DNA of 55,688 nucleotides from Armatimonadota bacterium (GCA_030649165.1 JAUSGG010000133.1:1-55688); one strand, 5' to 3'. Counted from the first letter of the stretch, positions 27,666 through 37,063 are shown. Translations and numbers: made by a program. Notes: a model not told the origin generated them from the sequence alone.

Positions 27666-27833
27666 ACGGTGAGCAGTAAACAGTGAACAGCGCCTCGATT
27701 TGCACGCCTCAAAGCCGCGGCATGTGTGACCTTGCCCGGCTCCCCGCAGTCTGATTGACATAACTGACCTCCGGCGCTGGTAAAGCTCTAATGGTAAGAC
27801 ATATTGCGCGTCGCGCTGGAAAGGGGGCCGGCG

Positions 27834-28103
27834 ATGATTGAAAATAGAGACACTGAGGGACTGACTCCGGCACAGGAAAGAGCGGCGATAGGAACTCCCG
27901 CGGGAGAGGACGCCGCGAAGGGCCGCAGAAGACACGGGACGCGACCGTTGACTGAAGCGGCGGGTTTTTCCGAGCAGGACCGCGAACGGGAAGCAGTTCT
28001 TTCCACACTGGAAGCGGACCAGACGGCTGAGCCTGAGCGGACAGGCGAGCACGCCCGCGGCATAGTGACCGAGGAAGCGCTGGAAGAAGAAATCGAGCCG
28101 TGA
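27834..28103 (+). CDS. Small acidic hypothetical protein
   Basis: The 89 predicted residues are rich in E, D, R and A with almost no hydrophobic core (MIENRDTEGLTPAQERAAIG ... EEALEEEIEP), so the protein is probably disordered or helical. ATG at 27834 follows GGAAAGGGGG by about 6 nt, a better start than the frame's first codon at 27804. No family is recognised. Long open frames on the other strand here look like GC-driven shadows. Confidence 0.5.
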   Translation: MIENRDTEGLTPAQERAAIGTPAGEDAAKGRRRHGTRPLTEAAGFSEQDREREAVLSTLEADQTAEPERTGEHARGIVTEEALEEEIEP

Positions 28104-28225
28104 GGTATGCCGCGGCAGCTTGACAATAACCCCTGCGATAGTCAAAGATAATTGTGGAAGGGCGGCGGTACTGATCACCAAAACGTCGTGAGAAATACCC
28201 CGCCCTCTTTCCTAAGAGGCTCAAA

Positions 28226-29482
28226 ATGCTCAGATTGTCGGCGCTCGTCGCCGCGGTTCTTACCATCGCTACGGCAGTTTCCGCCGAGGTCGTGGCTTAC
28301 AGGCAGTTTCGCTGTATTCCGATCAGCGAATATCGGGACAAGATGAAGGCCGGCTGGATCGGACAGATCGCCGGCGTGTCGTGGGGCGCGCCGACCGAGT
28401 TCCGGTTCCGCGGTAAGATCATTCCCGAGGAGAAGATGCCGAAGTGGACCGACGACACGATCAACAACGCCTTCGGCCAGGACGACCTGTACGTGGAGAT
28501 GACCTTCCTGCGCTCGCTCGAGCAGTATGGTCTCGGCGTGTCCCAAGAGCAGGCGGGGCTGGACTTCGCCGCCAGCAAGTACAAGTTGTGGCACGCCAAC
28601 AAGTTCGGGCGCGATAACCTGCGCAAGGGAATAGCTCCGCCCGACTCGGGACATCCGAAGTTCAACTCCCACGCCGACGATATAGATTTCCAGATCGAGG
28701 CCGACTTCTCCGGGCTGGTCGCCCCGGGCCTGCCGAATATGGCCATATCTCTCGGCGAGAAGTTCGGAAGGCTGATGAACTATGGCGATGGCCTGTACGG
28801 CGGGCAGTTCGTGGGCGGGATGTACGCCGAGGCCTTTTTCGAGAGCGACCCGGTGAAGATAGTCGAGGCCGGACTCAAGTGCATCCCGCTGGGCAGCCAG
28901 TACGCCGAAACCATCCGCGACGTCCTGAGATGGCACAGGCTGTACCCGAATGACTGGGAGAAGACCTGGAACCTGATCGAACAGAAGTATCAGTCCAACG
29001 CGGCCTACCGCCGGTTCTCCTGCGATACGAGGAACGATTTCAACATCGATGCGAAGATCAACGGGGCGTACATTGTAACAGGCCTGCTTTACGGCGCGGG
29101 CGATCCGGACAAGACGATAACCATCGCGGCCCGCTGCGGCCAGGACTCCGACTGCAATCCCTCCAATGCGGCGGGCGTGCTCTTCACCACCATCGGCTAC
29201 TCCAATCTGCCCGCTCGGTTCAAAGCGCGGCTCGATGAGAGCAGGGTCTTCAGCTACACGGCGTACAGCTTTCCGAAGCTGGTCGCCGCCACCGAGAAAG
29301 TGGCGAGGCAAGCCGTCATCGCCGACGGAGGCATGATAGCGTCCGGACCGAGAGACGAAGATTACCTGGTCATCCCGGTTCAGAATCCGATTCCGGGGAA
29401 GCTCCAGCAATGCTGGAAGCCGGGCCCGGCGCCAGGTGTTTCGGGATTTGAGGGTCGGGGCGTCAAACCCATCGGTTTATAG
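28226..29482 (+). CDS. Exported ADP-ribosylglycohydrolase family protein
   Basis: This 418-residue protein has a Sec signal peptide (LSALVAAVLTIATAVSAEV). The dinuclear metal site of the family is intact: KWTDDTINN (TDDT motif) and GQDSDCNPSNAAG (DSD-N motif). Family members cleave N- or O-glycosidic bonds to ADP-ribose or related ribosides; export is unusual and suggests an extracytoplasmic riboside or glycan substrate. AAGAGG lies 6 nt before the ATG. The last 14 residues (VSGFEGRGVKPIGL) and the stop come from the left arm of a dispersed palindromic element. It is followed by a nitrilase gene. Confidence 0.88.
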   Translation: MLRLSALVAAVLTIATAVSAEVVAYRQFRCIPISEYRDKMKAGWIGQIAGVSWGAPTEFRFRGKIIPEEKMPKWTDDTINNAFGQDDLYVEMTFLRSLEQYGLGVSQEQAGLDFAASKYKLWHANKFGRDNLRKGIAPPDSGHPKFNSHADDIDFQIEADFSGLVAPGLPNMAISLGEKFGRLMNYGDGLYGGQFVGGMYAEAFFESDPVKIVEAGLKCIPLGSQYAETIRDVLRWHRLYPNDWEKTWNLIEQKYQSNAAYRRFSCDTRNDFNIDAKINGAYIVTGLLYGAGDPDKTITIAARCGQDSDCNPSNAAGVLFTTIGYSNLPARFKARLDESRVFSYTAYSFPKLVAATEKVARQAVIADGGMIASGPRDEDYLVIPVQNPIPGKLQQCWKPGPAPGVSGFEGRGVKPIGL

Positions 29483-29518
29483 CCCAGCCTTGCATCCCCA
29501 ACCCGGAAATCCCGAAAC
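29438..29518 (+). repeat. GTTTCGGG palindromic element, copy 1
   Basis: Left arm GTTTCGGGATTTGAGGGT and right arm ACCCGGAAATCCCGAAAC pair over 20 of 23 positions around a loop of about 35 nt. The left arm codes the C-terminus of the ADP-ribosylglycohydrolase. Other copies are at 36986-37063 and 42061-42139. Confidence 0.75.
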
Positions 29519-29543
29519 AGGACTACAGTATACGGTGGTAACT

Positions 29544-30338
29544 ATGGATATTGCCAGTGTAAAAATCGCGGCGTTTCAGATGTTTGTGACGCCGGACGTG
29601 GACAAGAACCTTGAGAAGATCAGGGGCGCGATGAGTACGGCCGCCGGCAGTGGATCGGACGTGCTCGTGCTTCCGGAATGCGCCGTGTCGGGCTATCCGC
29701 CGCTTCACCATAGGGAGAAGTCGGACATCGACCTGTCGCGCATTTCCGAAGCCAACGCTGAGATCGTCGAACTGGCCGCCAGGCACGGGGTATGGGTGAT
29801 AGGGGGAACGATCACGCGGAACGACCGGACGCTGTACAACTCGGCGCTGGTGATCTCCCCGCGGGGTCTCATCGGGCAATACGACAAGATGCACCTGATC
29901 GGCGGCGACGGCCTCTTCTTCGGCAAAGGACAGACGCTTCCCACTTTCGATTTTGGCGGCGCGCCGTTCGGCGTTCAGATATGCTACGACGCCAGATTCC
30001 CCGAGCCTTTCCGCTACCTCAAAGGGCAGGGCGCGACGGCCGTTTTCTGCATATTCAATGCGTGCGAGGGCGCCACCTGGAAGGTCCCGGTGCTGGAAGG
30101 AACGTGCCGGAGCCGCGCGGCGGAGAACCACTTCCACATGGTTGCCGTAAACGCGGCCGGACCGCTGCAGATGGTGGTGTCCCGAATCTGCGATCCTGAC
30201 GGTGTCAGTCTGGCCGAGGCAAAGGCGGACACGGAAGAGATGGTGTACGCCAGGCTCGATCTGTCCTCCGTCGGACCCGGCTTCTACGCGGACAGGCGGA
30301 CGGATCTTTACGAGGTGGTGTTTAGGGCAGGGTTGTAG
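29544..30338 (+). CDS. Nitrilase-superfamily carbon-nitrogen hydrolase
   Basis: This 264-residue cytosolic protein has the nitrilase catalytic triad in place: E45 (LPECAVSG), K115 (YDKMHLIGG) and C147 (QICYDARFPE). It hydrolyses an amide, nitrile or carbamoyl group; the QICYDxRFPE context resembles omega-amidase and N-carbamoyl amino acid amidohydrolase relatives. ATG at 29544 follows GGTGG; the upstream part of the open frame is a dispersed repeat. It lies 61 bp after the ADP-ribosylglycohydrolase gene and probably shares its transcript. Confidence 0.9.
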   Translation: MDIASVKIAAFQMFVTPDVDKNLEKIRGAMSTAAGSGSDVLVLPECAVSGYPPLHHREKSDIDLSRISEANAEIVELAARHGVWVIGGTITRNDRTLYNSALVISPRGLIGQYDKMHLIGGDGLFFGKGQTLPTFDFGGAPFGVQICYDARFPEPFRYLKGQGATAVFCIFNACEGATWKVPVLEGTCRSRAAENHFHMVAVNAAGPLQMVVSRICDPDGVSLAEAKADTEEMVYARLDLSSVGPGFYADRRTDLYEVVFRAGL

Positions 30339-30353
30339 GGTTGTAAGGTTCAC

Positions 30354-30423
30354 CTATGCTGCTGGGAACGGTCTCACACAACCTACTCCTCGAATATCAC
30401 CGAATTCAGTTCCCGCAGCAGGC
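30354..30423 (-). repeat. ~65-bp structured dispersed element, copy 3 (inverted)
   Basis: Read on the minus strand: CTGCTGCGGGAACTGAATTC, then GATATTCG, and a closing TTCCCAGCAGC. The terminal stem is kept with one bulged base. Confidence 0.6.
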
Positions 30424-30566
30424 CACCAGCAATAGTCGGTGTCTCGGGGACTCGTTTCCCAAACGTGACACCCCAAGATCCCAAAAAAAGTTTTCTCAGC
30501 CTGCAACTATATGCGCCTGCCAGGCGTCAATGTACATGGCTGGTTTGCACCGGGGTCTCGGGGTTG

Positions 30567-30594
30567 AGCGCCGTGGGACTCCGGCGCTTTTTTT
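30567..30594 (+). terminator. Strong rho-independent terminator
   Basis: AGCGCCG, 8-nt loop, CGGCGCT, continuing into a run of seven T. It is about 230 nt after the nitrilase stop and 80 nt before the EF-Tu-domain-2-like gene, a position fitting an end of transcript, a small RNA or an attenuator. Confidence 0.8.
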
Positions 30595-30673
30595 CAAGCG
30601 CCGCCGGGTGTTTAACCGCTCCACGCGGACGGTACACATTGAATAGGGCTGACGTTGATTTTCGGAGGGCAAC

Positions 30674-30928
30674 ATGGAACGCCAGGTAGGTCACGTCACG
30701 CATTATTTCAGTCATCTTGGCGTGGCGGCAGTGCAAGTAGAAACCGAGGATCTGAAACTCGGCGACCAGATTCACATCAAGGGTCACACCACGGACCTGA
30801 TCCAGCCTGTCGATTCGCTTCAGTACGAGCACGGTGAAATCAAAGAAGCGCACCCGGGCCAAAGCGTGGGAATCAGGGTAAAGGAGCACGTAAGGGAGCA
30901 CGACGTAGTTTTTAAGGTCGCCGCGTGA
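30674..30928 (+). CDS. EF-Tu domain 2-like small protein
   Basis: This 84-residue protein is a single beta-barrel resembling domain 2 of translational GTPases. VGHVTHYFSHLGVAAVQVE, LKLGDQIHIKGHTTDL, SLQYEHGEIKEAHPGQSVGI and VREHDVVFKV follow the barrel pattern. Stand-alone copies are annotated as translation elongation factor-like proteins, and the same fold is found at the C-terminus of U32 peptidases/tRNA hydroxylases. No GTPase is attached. GGAGG lies 5 nt before the ATG. The role is unknown. Confidence 0.85.
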   Translation: MERQVGHVTHYFSHLGVAAVQVETEDLKLGDQIHIKGHTTDLIQPVDSLQYEHGEIKEAHPGQSVGIRVKEHVREHDVVFKVAA

Positions 30929-30992
30929 CGCCCCGCTCCCTCCCTCTTCAGGGGAGGTCGGGGAGGGGTCATGTCATTCCGGCGTTTCACTT

Positions 30993-31946
30993 TCACATCA
31001 ACTGTTCCGCAAGCTCCATAGCCTGGGCTTTGTACCTCAGGGCGCCCTTGGCATCGTTTTGCCGCAATTGCCTGATCACTATGTACTTCTGAATCTCGTA
31101 CATCAAGTAGAAGAGATTCCGCCGTTGCGCCTCTATGGAGGTATCGCGCTCCTGTCCGTAGCCGCGCCAGAACGCCGGTTCTGAAATCCCGCAATAATCG
31201 AGGATGGCGAACTCGATCTCCGGGTCACCCCACAGAGCGCGGTCGAGGTCGATCAGCCCCGTCAGGTTACCTTCGTCGTCAATAAGTATATTCTGGCTCC
31301 AGACGTCCATGTGGAGCAGCATCGAGGGCGTCTTTCGGGTGAAATACTGCAGATTGCTGTCCAACAGCCCGCGCATCATCCGGCTTTCCTTCTCGTCATA
31401 GCGCCCGCAGTCCACAATATCGCTTATCATCGAGTTCCACATTATGAAAAAGGCGTCGAGCCAGTCGAGCTGGGGCTTCATGGGGTGATGCGCGCCGAGG
31501 TAGCCGTACTCGTCCGCGGTGATGCCGTGTATCTCGCGCAGAGCCTGGCCGACTTGGAACAGGATCCGGTTGTGCAGATCCGGAGTCAGGTCGTCGAGGT
31601 CGCTCAGAGGCCGTCCCGGCAGCCGTTCCATGATGAGGAAGTCTCGGCCGACGACCTCGCGGGTCTTGTCATAAGCAAGTATATCGGGGACGGGAACGGA
31701 GGTCCGGCTTCTGATAAGAGCGTGAATCTCGGGCTCCTGCGCCATCATGTTCCGCTCATAGAAGACAAAACCCGCGTCGTCGGGCGGCGCCACGCGCAGA
31801 ATCAGAGGTTTCTCCGCGCCATCCACGGAGTACGTGGCGTTGAACTTGCCAGTGGGAATCCGCCACAGCTTCAGTTCGGACGCGTTGACCGGCAAATGAT
31901 GCGCTAACGCCTCGCGGAGAGTGTCGAGGTCGAACGTTTCGGGCAT
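30993..31946 (-). CDS. APH-fold small-molecule kinase
   Basis: This 317-residue protein has the aminoglycoside/choline kinase fold. An N-lobe lysine-containing strand (PLILRVAPP) is followed by the hinge FLIMERLPGRPL, the catalytic loop H212-M-D214-VWSQN219 and the metal-binding DFD-equivalent LIDLDRALWG (D233). Members phosphorylate aminoglycosides, sugars, homoserine or choline; no resistance function should be assumed. ATG at 31946 is chosen over the longer frame to 32066, whose extension is a low-complexity basic stretch. Confidence 0.85.
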   Translation of the reverse strand: MPETFDLDTLREALAHHLPVNASELKLWRIPTGKFNATYSVDGAEKPLILRVAPPDDAGFVFYERNMMAQEPEIHALIRSRTSVPVPDILAYDKTREVVGRDFLIMERLPGRPLSDLDDLTPDLHNRILFQVGQALREIHGITADEYGYLGAHHPMKPQLDWLDAFFIMWNSMISDIVDCGRYDEKESRMMRGLLDSNLQYFTRKTPSMLLHMDVWSQNILIDDEGNLTGLIDLDRALWGDPEIEFAILDYCGISEPAFWRGYGQERDTSIEAQRRNLFYLMYEIQKYIVIRQLRQNDAKGALRYKAQAMELAEQLM

Positions 31947-32126
31947 AACAGCGACATTGTCTGTTGTTGGGAGAGGAATGTCAAGGGAAGGTTGACGGTT
32001 GTCGGTTGTCCGTTTCGCCGGCGGGCGACGGCGGCGCCACGCTCGTGCTCTCCCAAAGGTGAGCAACGAGGAGGGTCGTACCCCCGATTTCTGAACTCTA
32101 CAGATGAACCCTGGAACCCTACAACG

Positions 32127-35100
32127 CTAGAACACCTGTATATCACTTTGCCGTCGCACCAGAATAACCCGGCAGAGGCCGCTGCCCGTGTTGTAGAGGG
32201 AACTGATGCCCGTGACGACGGCGTACGAGCCGACCGCCGGCGGCGTCACGCCGGACGGTACTCTCACCAACACGCCGCTGCGCTTGTCCGGATTTGCCGC
32301 GAACGCCGTCTCGGACCCGTCGTTCATGTAAAAACTGCCGGCGTCTTTCCAGGTGACCTCGCCCCAGGCGGTGACGAGCAGTCCGATATTATTAAGACCC
32401 GCCATGTCAACCAACGCTCGCTCGAACTCGCCTTCTCCTACCTCGGTCCATTGATATGCCTTTGCCGCCTTCTGACCGGTCATATCGATCGGGTCGAAAA
32501 GGAAACCGTCCCCGCCTATTGCGGCGCCGGCCAGCCCGACGGGAGCCGCGCCGCCGGTTCCCTTCAGGACCACGGTGTCGGCCTCAATGCGCCGCTCATC
32601 CGCCGCTCCGGCGAGTTTGCCGGCAAGGTCTACCCGATCGTCCAGAGTCATGGGCCTGGCAGCCACGACGCGAATCCCCATTCCGTTCTGGTCCTGAACG
32701 TAGGCGCAGTCCGGGAGGGCCGCGGTGACTTTCTTACCGTAAAGGGCAACGGGAGCGTTGTCCGTAAGAGTCTTGGCCTCGGCGATCTTATCCCGCGCCG
32801 GAGCCACCGTAATGCCGTCGCTCGATCCGGTGTAGGTATTCGAGCCGACCGTTCCTCTGACCGTAACATAATACGCGCTTCCTTCGGTGAGGCTGAGCCC
32901 GGTCCTTGTGACCTCGAGCGAAAGGCCGACGCCTGTGAACGGAACAATATCCTGCAGACCGGCGGCCGTCCCTATGGCGTACTCGTAGAGGCTTGCCGTG
33001 GGGGCGACGGGGCTCCATTTTGCGTGAATGCTGTCGCTTGTGGTGTAAGCTCCGTCATCGACCACCGTCGGCGTGACGGGGGTCGAGCCGTTCCAGTAGT
33101 AGAACGGGCCGAAATCCGCGGTCCCGTTAGGAACGCCGTCGGAGTTGAAGCCGCGCGCGTGCACGTAGTAACCGGACCCGTAATGCGGACAGGTGTTCAT
33201 CAGAACGTTGGGTCCGGGAGTTGGCGCATAGGCTCCGTTAGTGTTCCAGGCCATCCACTGGAACGCCCACGCGCCGATCGCGTTGCTGGCCGTATGGCCG
33301 AAGAACGGCCCGACCCACGGGGTCGCGGCGCCGGCCGGCCCCTGTGTAATATTCGTCACGACAACGCCATCGCGGTAGAGCTCGTACTTGGCGCTCGCGT
33401 TGCTGCCGGGAGTCGCATTCCTGAGCGTCAACGTGTAAGTGTGGTACGTGTACCCGTTATCGATCGACTGCTCAGCGCCGCTCATGCTGGGGCCGACTAT
33501 CCGCAGGTAGTCGGGACGGACGATGACCCCCGTCTCAGAACAATCCGCAAGGCTATACCCGAAGTTCGTGCTTGAACTGTACCATCCGTACGGACTCGGC
33601 ACGGCGCGCATTCTGACCATGAGGGTGGCGCCGGTGTCCCTGTTTATCGTAAGGTTCGGCCACAAACCGAGTTTAGCTTTGGTGTTCCAGACGCGCCCCT
33701 GGTCCATCAATACCCACGATGGGATGCCGTTCTCGTTGACTAGTTCTTCCGACATCAATCGCTGAGTAGTGGAACCATCGTAGAGCAGCCAGCCGGTATC
33801 CTCGTCGGTCGGTGAAGACGTGGCGCTCCAGACCGTCCAGCCCGCGCTTGTCGGCGGTGTGATGCCGGGCCAGCCGGCCTCGGTTCCGGTCCACTTATGC
33901 GTGGGCGATTCGTCGAACGCGTACTGGTAGTAAGCCACTTTGCCGGCCCCGAAACCTCCCACGGGCAGCAGCCGGATGTAGTTCAAGGTCTGCCATACGC
34001 CGGGCTGTGGGAGGAGAGTCAACGTGGATGTGGACGGGGGCGCTGAAAGGGTGGCCGCGTAGCCGGCCCTGCAGGCGGCGGAGGTGTTCCCCGCGTCGTC
34101 ATAGGCCGTCACGGCGTAGGAATACTGCGTATTTGGGGAGAGTCCGCTGTCCGCCAAACTGGTCCCGGTAGGCCAGCCGACCGCCGTCGTCCCTCTGCAC
34201 ACCTGGTATCTGGTCGCGCCGGGAACCGTGTCCCATCTCACATAGCTCTGGGTAGTGGAAGCAATGGAGACGGCGAGGTTTTGCGGCTGCGCGAGCATAC
34301 CGGCGGGCGGACCGTAAGAGAGCCTTACGGCGCTGATATAGACGACGTTGGAGGCGCTTCCCACGTAGAGCCGGAAATCGGCCAATTGCGAACCGATGCG
34401 ATGGCCGAAGTTGACCTTATCGAGTTTCCAGGTCGCCGTACGCCACGTCGATCCGCCACTCAGATAGACGGGCAGCAGCGGCTCTTCGTATCCATCCGTG
34501 CCGTCGTAGTACGGCGTGATCGAGCCGGAGGAGCCGTAGTAGTCCACCTGCAGGTAGATTGTCTGGGGTGATCTGTCGTACGCGTATCCGTCGTCGGTCT
34601 TGAAATAGAAGTTGACGTCGCCGGAGCTTGCCGTCGTGCGGCACGATCGTCCGCCCGCCGATGTCGCGGTCGTATCGCCGTCGCCCCCCTGCGGGTGCGT
34701 GATCCCGTCCGAAGTCAGGCTCGCGTCCATCGTGATGTATGCGTTGTCCAGGCCGCGAACGGTGTAAGTCTTGGACGTTGCGGAGCTCAACAGGTTTGTG
34801 GCGGAGAATCTGATCTTATTCCGCGCCGCTTGAAGCGAGCCGAACGGGACCGAGTTGGCGGTGACGTGGTACGCGTCCGTGGCCGCGCCGTCCGCCGTCA
34901 CCGTGAGATCAGTGTGGTTGGTCCAGGTGGCTCCCCCGTTGGTCGAATATTCGACCTGGAAAAGCGCCGGGTTCAGTCCGGCCGTCGCATCGACGATCAT
35001 CGCCGAACACGTCGGGCTCGTCTGGCTGCTGTAGGCAGGGCTGAAATCGCCGTACAGCGTAGACGGCACAGTCAGGCCCAGCTTGCCGGCGGCGTTCATA

Positions 35101-36638
35101 AGGCGCGTGTGGAGAATATCGTAATTCGTATAGCCGGCCTGGAAATTGCTTGCGGCCTGCAAGATCGCTTTCGCGCAGTCCAGATCGAACAGCGACCTCA
35201 GGGTGAGGTCTTTGGCTGCTATCGTGGAGAACGGATAGCGGGTCGGCAATTGGTAGCAGGAGTTGGTTATGTCGAAAGTTCTCTTCAAAGCCGACGCCAC
35301 CCGGGGACCCGCCACGCCTCCGAACCAGTGGTTGGACCAGTATCTGTAAATATCGTCGGAGCTGCAATCCGGGTAGTCGGCAAGGATGTCGAGCGCGCAC
35401 ATGTTGATCCTGTTCGCGCACTCGATGACGCGCGGGTTGATGCCCGGCGCCCCGCCCTGGTCTTCCCGGTCGATCCTGGCCACCACGCCGTCAGCCCCGC
35501 GAGGGACTGAGAAGTCCGTCCAGAGATGTCTCAGGTAATCGATTCCAGCCCACGGTGTATAAGTGTAGCCCCAGTACTCACCGACAAAATCGAACTCGAC
35601 CAGTTCCGGATGTCCCGTACACGTGCCGATTATGTCGTAGTCTTCCTGGATGACGTTCCAGTCTCCGGCTCCCGTGGCTTTGCTCATCATCCAGACGCCG
35701 GGGTCGTTGCGCGCGACGGCGTTGCGGACCCAGCGGTCCTCGCCCGCGGCGTCCGTCCAGTTGCGAATGTACAGAGTCTTGTTGTGTCTCTCGCAGACGT
35801 TCCACAGGGTCTCAATGGCCTGTGTAAGCGTGTCTTCGGGGGTCTTGCCGGTGTGGGTAGTGGCCAACCGATCGTAGAAATCGGCCCCGTTGAAGTTCTC
35901 GCTGAACGTAAAGACAAGGCCGTCGGCGTTCGGGCAGACCTGGAAAAGCTGTTCGTACTGGCCGTCCATCCAGGGCCAGAAACCGGGATCGTCGAGGTTG
36001 ACTTTTCCGCCGACCAAGTACTGCGCGGGCATGTTTGTGTACTGTATGTCGTGCACCCACAATACGACCTCGCTGACGCCGTTCGCGTGGGCGGCGTCGA
36101 TGAGCTGGTTGACCTTGTTGCGTATCGTCAGGTCGTTGATCGGCTCCCAGGCGTACATCATTATGTCGTGGGAAAGCTGCACGTGGTTGACGTGATACTC
36201 ACGGGCATGGGTGAGCAATTCGAGGTGGTACGGCACGTCGTCGCGGATCATGACCCAACCCTTCTTGATGGCGGGCCCAACCACGTTGATGGTGAACCGG
36301 CGCCCGGACGCGCTCCAGGATCCCCAACCGTCGGCGTTGCGCAGCCGGACAAAAACGTAATAGGAGCCATTTGCAAGGGCTCCCACGTCGCAGGAGTCAT
36401 CGGCGCTGCTTACCGTGCCCGAGTCCCACGCGCTCGCGCCGGTCGGCGAGTTAGTAGTGTTGATGTGGACCTCATAAGCATCGTGCGGGTCGCCGACCCA
36501 GCGCATGACCGGGCTTGTGAGAGAGACGATGGCGTCGCCGCGGGGCGTGATGACCTCAGGAGGGTTTGGTGGAACGGCACATGTGACGATTGCGGAGGAG
36601 AGTAAGAGGGCAAGGCACACCGGAACAAGATAACGCAT
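32127..36638 (-). CDS. Giant exported multidomain protein, TIM-barrel-like
   Basis: This 1503-residue protein has a Sec signal (LVPVCLALLLSSAIVTCAV). Inferred domain order: fibronectin-III-like domain (25-110); a large alpha/beta domain that looks like a glycosidase TIM barrel (about 115-560; VLWVHDIQYTN, FTFSENFNGADF, EFDFVGEYWG with possible acidic catalytic residues); beta-sandwiches including a carbohydrate-binding-like domain (about 690-780); more fibronectin-like domains; and the OB-fold-like C-terminal module (about 1290-1503; GLLVTAWGEVTWK, GSFYMNDGSE). It is probably a secreted or surface glycan-active protein; I cannot assign a GH family. AAGGAG lies about 10 nt before the ATG. Confidence 0.8.
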   Translation of the reverse strand: MRYLVPVCLALLLSSAIVTCAVPPNPPEVITPRGDAIVSLTSPVMRWVGDPHDAYEVHINTTNSPTGASAWDSGTVSSADDSCDVGALANGSYYVFVRLRNADGWGSWSASGRRFTINVVGPAIKKGWVMIRDDVPYHLELLTHAREYHVNHVQLSHDIMMYAWEPINDLTIRNKVNQLIDAAHANGVSEVVLWVHDIQYTNMPAQYLVGGKVNLDDPGFWPWMDGQYEQLFQVCPNADGLVFTFSENFNGADFYDRLATTHTGKTPEDTLTQAIETLWNVCERHNKTLYIRNWTDAAGEDRWVRNAVARNDPGVWMMSKATGAGDWNVIQEDYDIIGTCTGHPELVEFDFVGEYWGYTYTPWAGIDYLRHLWTDFSVPRGADGVVARIDREDQGGAPGINPRVIECANRINMCALDILADYPDCSSDDIYRYWSNHWFGGVAGPRVASALKRTFDITNSCYQLPTRYPFSTIAAKDLTLRSLFDLDCAKAILQAASNFQAGYTNYDILHTRLMNAAGKLGLTVPSTLYGDFSPAYSSQTSPTCSAMIVDATAGLNPALFQVEYSTNGGATWTNHTDLTVTADGAATDAYHVTANSVPFGSLQAARNKIRFSATNLLSSATSKTYTVRGLDNAYITMDASLTSDGITHPQGGDGDTTATSAGGRSCRTTASSGDVNFYFKTDDGYAYDRSPQTIYLQVDYYGSSGSITPYYDGTDGYEEPLLPVYLSGGSTWRTATWKLDKVNFGHRIGSQLADFRLYVGSASNVVYISAVRLSYGPPAGMLAQPQNLAVSIASTTQSYVRWDTVPGATRYQVCRGTTAVGWPTGTSLADSGLSPNTQYSYAVTAYDDAGNTSAACRAGYAATLSAPPSTSTLTLLPQPGVWQTLNYIRLLPVGGFGAGKVAYYQYAFDESPTHKWTGTEAGWPGITPPTSAGWTVWSATSSPTDEDTGWLLYDGSTTQRLMSEELVNENGIPSWVLMDQGRVWNTKAKLGLWPNLTINRDTGATLMVRMRAVPSPYGWYSSSTNFGYSLADCSETGVIVRPDYLRIVGPSMSGAEQSIDNGYTYHTYTLTLRNATPGSNASAKYELYRDGVVVTNITQGPAGAATPWVGPFFGHTASNAIGAWAFQWMAWNTNGAYAPTPGPNVLMNTCPHYGSGYYVHARGFNSDGVPNGTADFGPFYYWNGSTPVTPTVVDDGAYTTSDSIHAKWSPVAPTASLYEYAIGTAAGLQDIVPFTGVGLSLEVTRTGLSLTEGSAYYVTVRGTVGSNTYTGSSDGITVAPARDKIAEAKTLTDNAPVALYGKKVTAALPDCAYVQDQNGMGIRVVAARPMTLDDRVDLAGKLAGAADERRIEADTVVLKGTGGAAPVGLAGAAIGGDGFLFDPIDMTGQKAAKAYQWTEVGEGEFERALVDMAGLNNIGLLVTAWGEVTWKDAGSFYMNDGSETAFAANPDKRSGVLVRVPSGVTPPAVGSYAVVTGISSLYNTGSGLCRVILVRRQSDIQVF

Positions 36639-36728
36639 TACGCTGTAACTCCTTGTCCGCCTGCAGCCGAACGGGCGCGCTTACGCGCGCGTGAGGGATG
36701 GCCCGTGATGGAAGCGGCGTATAACTCG

Positions 36729-36776
36729 AACATACCCGTACCGCCGCTGACTGTCAAGCTGTAATAATTACCAGGT
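36729..36776 (-). promoter_or_regulatory. Conserved operator plus promoter, copy 2
   Basis: On the minus strand ACCTGGTAATTATTACAGC runs into TTGACA, a 17-bp spacer and TATGTT. The leader to the ATG at 36638 is about 84 nt. Confidence 0.75.
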
Positions 36777-36985
36777 GGCGCCGCATGCCGGTTCCGGACG
36801 CGGCTTTGACCAACTGTCGGAAAGCGGAATCAGAACTATGGTTTATCGGGAAGAGGGCTGGGGCGAGGGGGGATCTTCGGTTCCTGAATTGTTACACTAT
36901 TGGTAACAGTTTAGTCTTCCGGGCATCGTCATTTCGAGCAACCGACCCCGCAGGCGGGATTATTTCGGAAAGGAACCACCCCGTT

Positions 36986-37063
36986 GTTTCGGGATTTGAG
37001 GGTTGGGCGGCATACGCAGGCTATAGCGGACAGCTTCCGGTCCCAACCCGGAAATCCCGAAAC
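36986..37063 (+). repeat. GTTTCGGG palindromic element, copy 2
   Basis: Arms GTTTCGGGATTTGAGGGTT and AACCCGGAAATCCCGAAAC, extended outward by CACCCCG on the left and CGGGGTG on the right. Confidence 0.75.

Larger units (their letters stand above)
30339..30673. other. Intergenic region with repeat copy and terminator
   Basis: No gene is seen. It contains the inverted copy 3 of the ~65-bp element (30354-30423), a possible hairpin GGTGTC/GACACC (30440-30475) and a strong intrinsic terminator (30567-30594), then a 60-bp leader before the next gene. A small RNA or an attenuated leader ending at the terminator is possible. Confidence 0.55.

Noticed and set aside
26343-28181. 612-codon minus-strand open frame
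   Set aside because: Antisense to the DUF1593 gene, arginine/serine-rich, no domain or ribosome binding site; a product of high GC at third positions.
29436-29543. N-terminal extension of the nitrilase
   Set aside because: It is read from the GTTTCGGG palindromic element; the family N-terminus begins at the ATG at 29544.
30430-30600. 4.5S RNA, tRNA or known riboswitch
   Set aside because: No SRP GGAAGGAAGCAGCC-type motif, no T-loop GTTCGANTC and no riboswitch core could be found; only the terminator is clear.
30993-31946. Aminoglycoside resistance gene
   Set aside because: The kinase fold is shared by many metabolic kinases, the catalytic loop is HMDVWSQN, and nothing around it suggests resistance.
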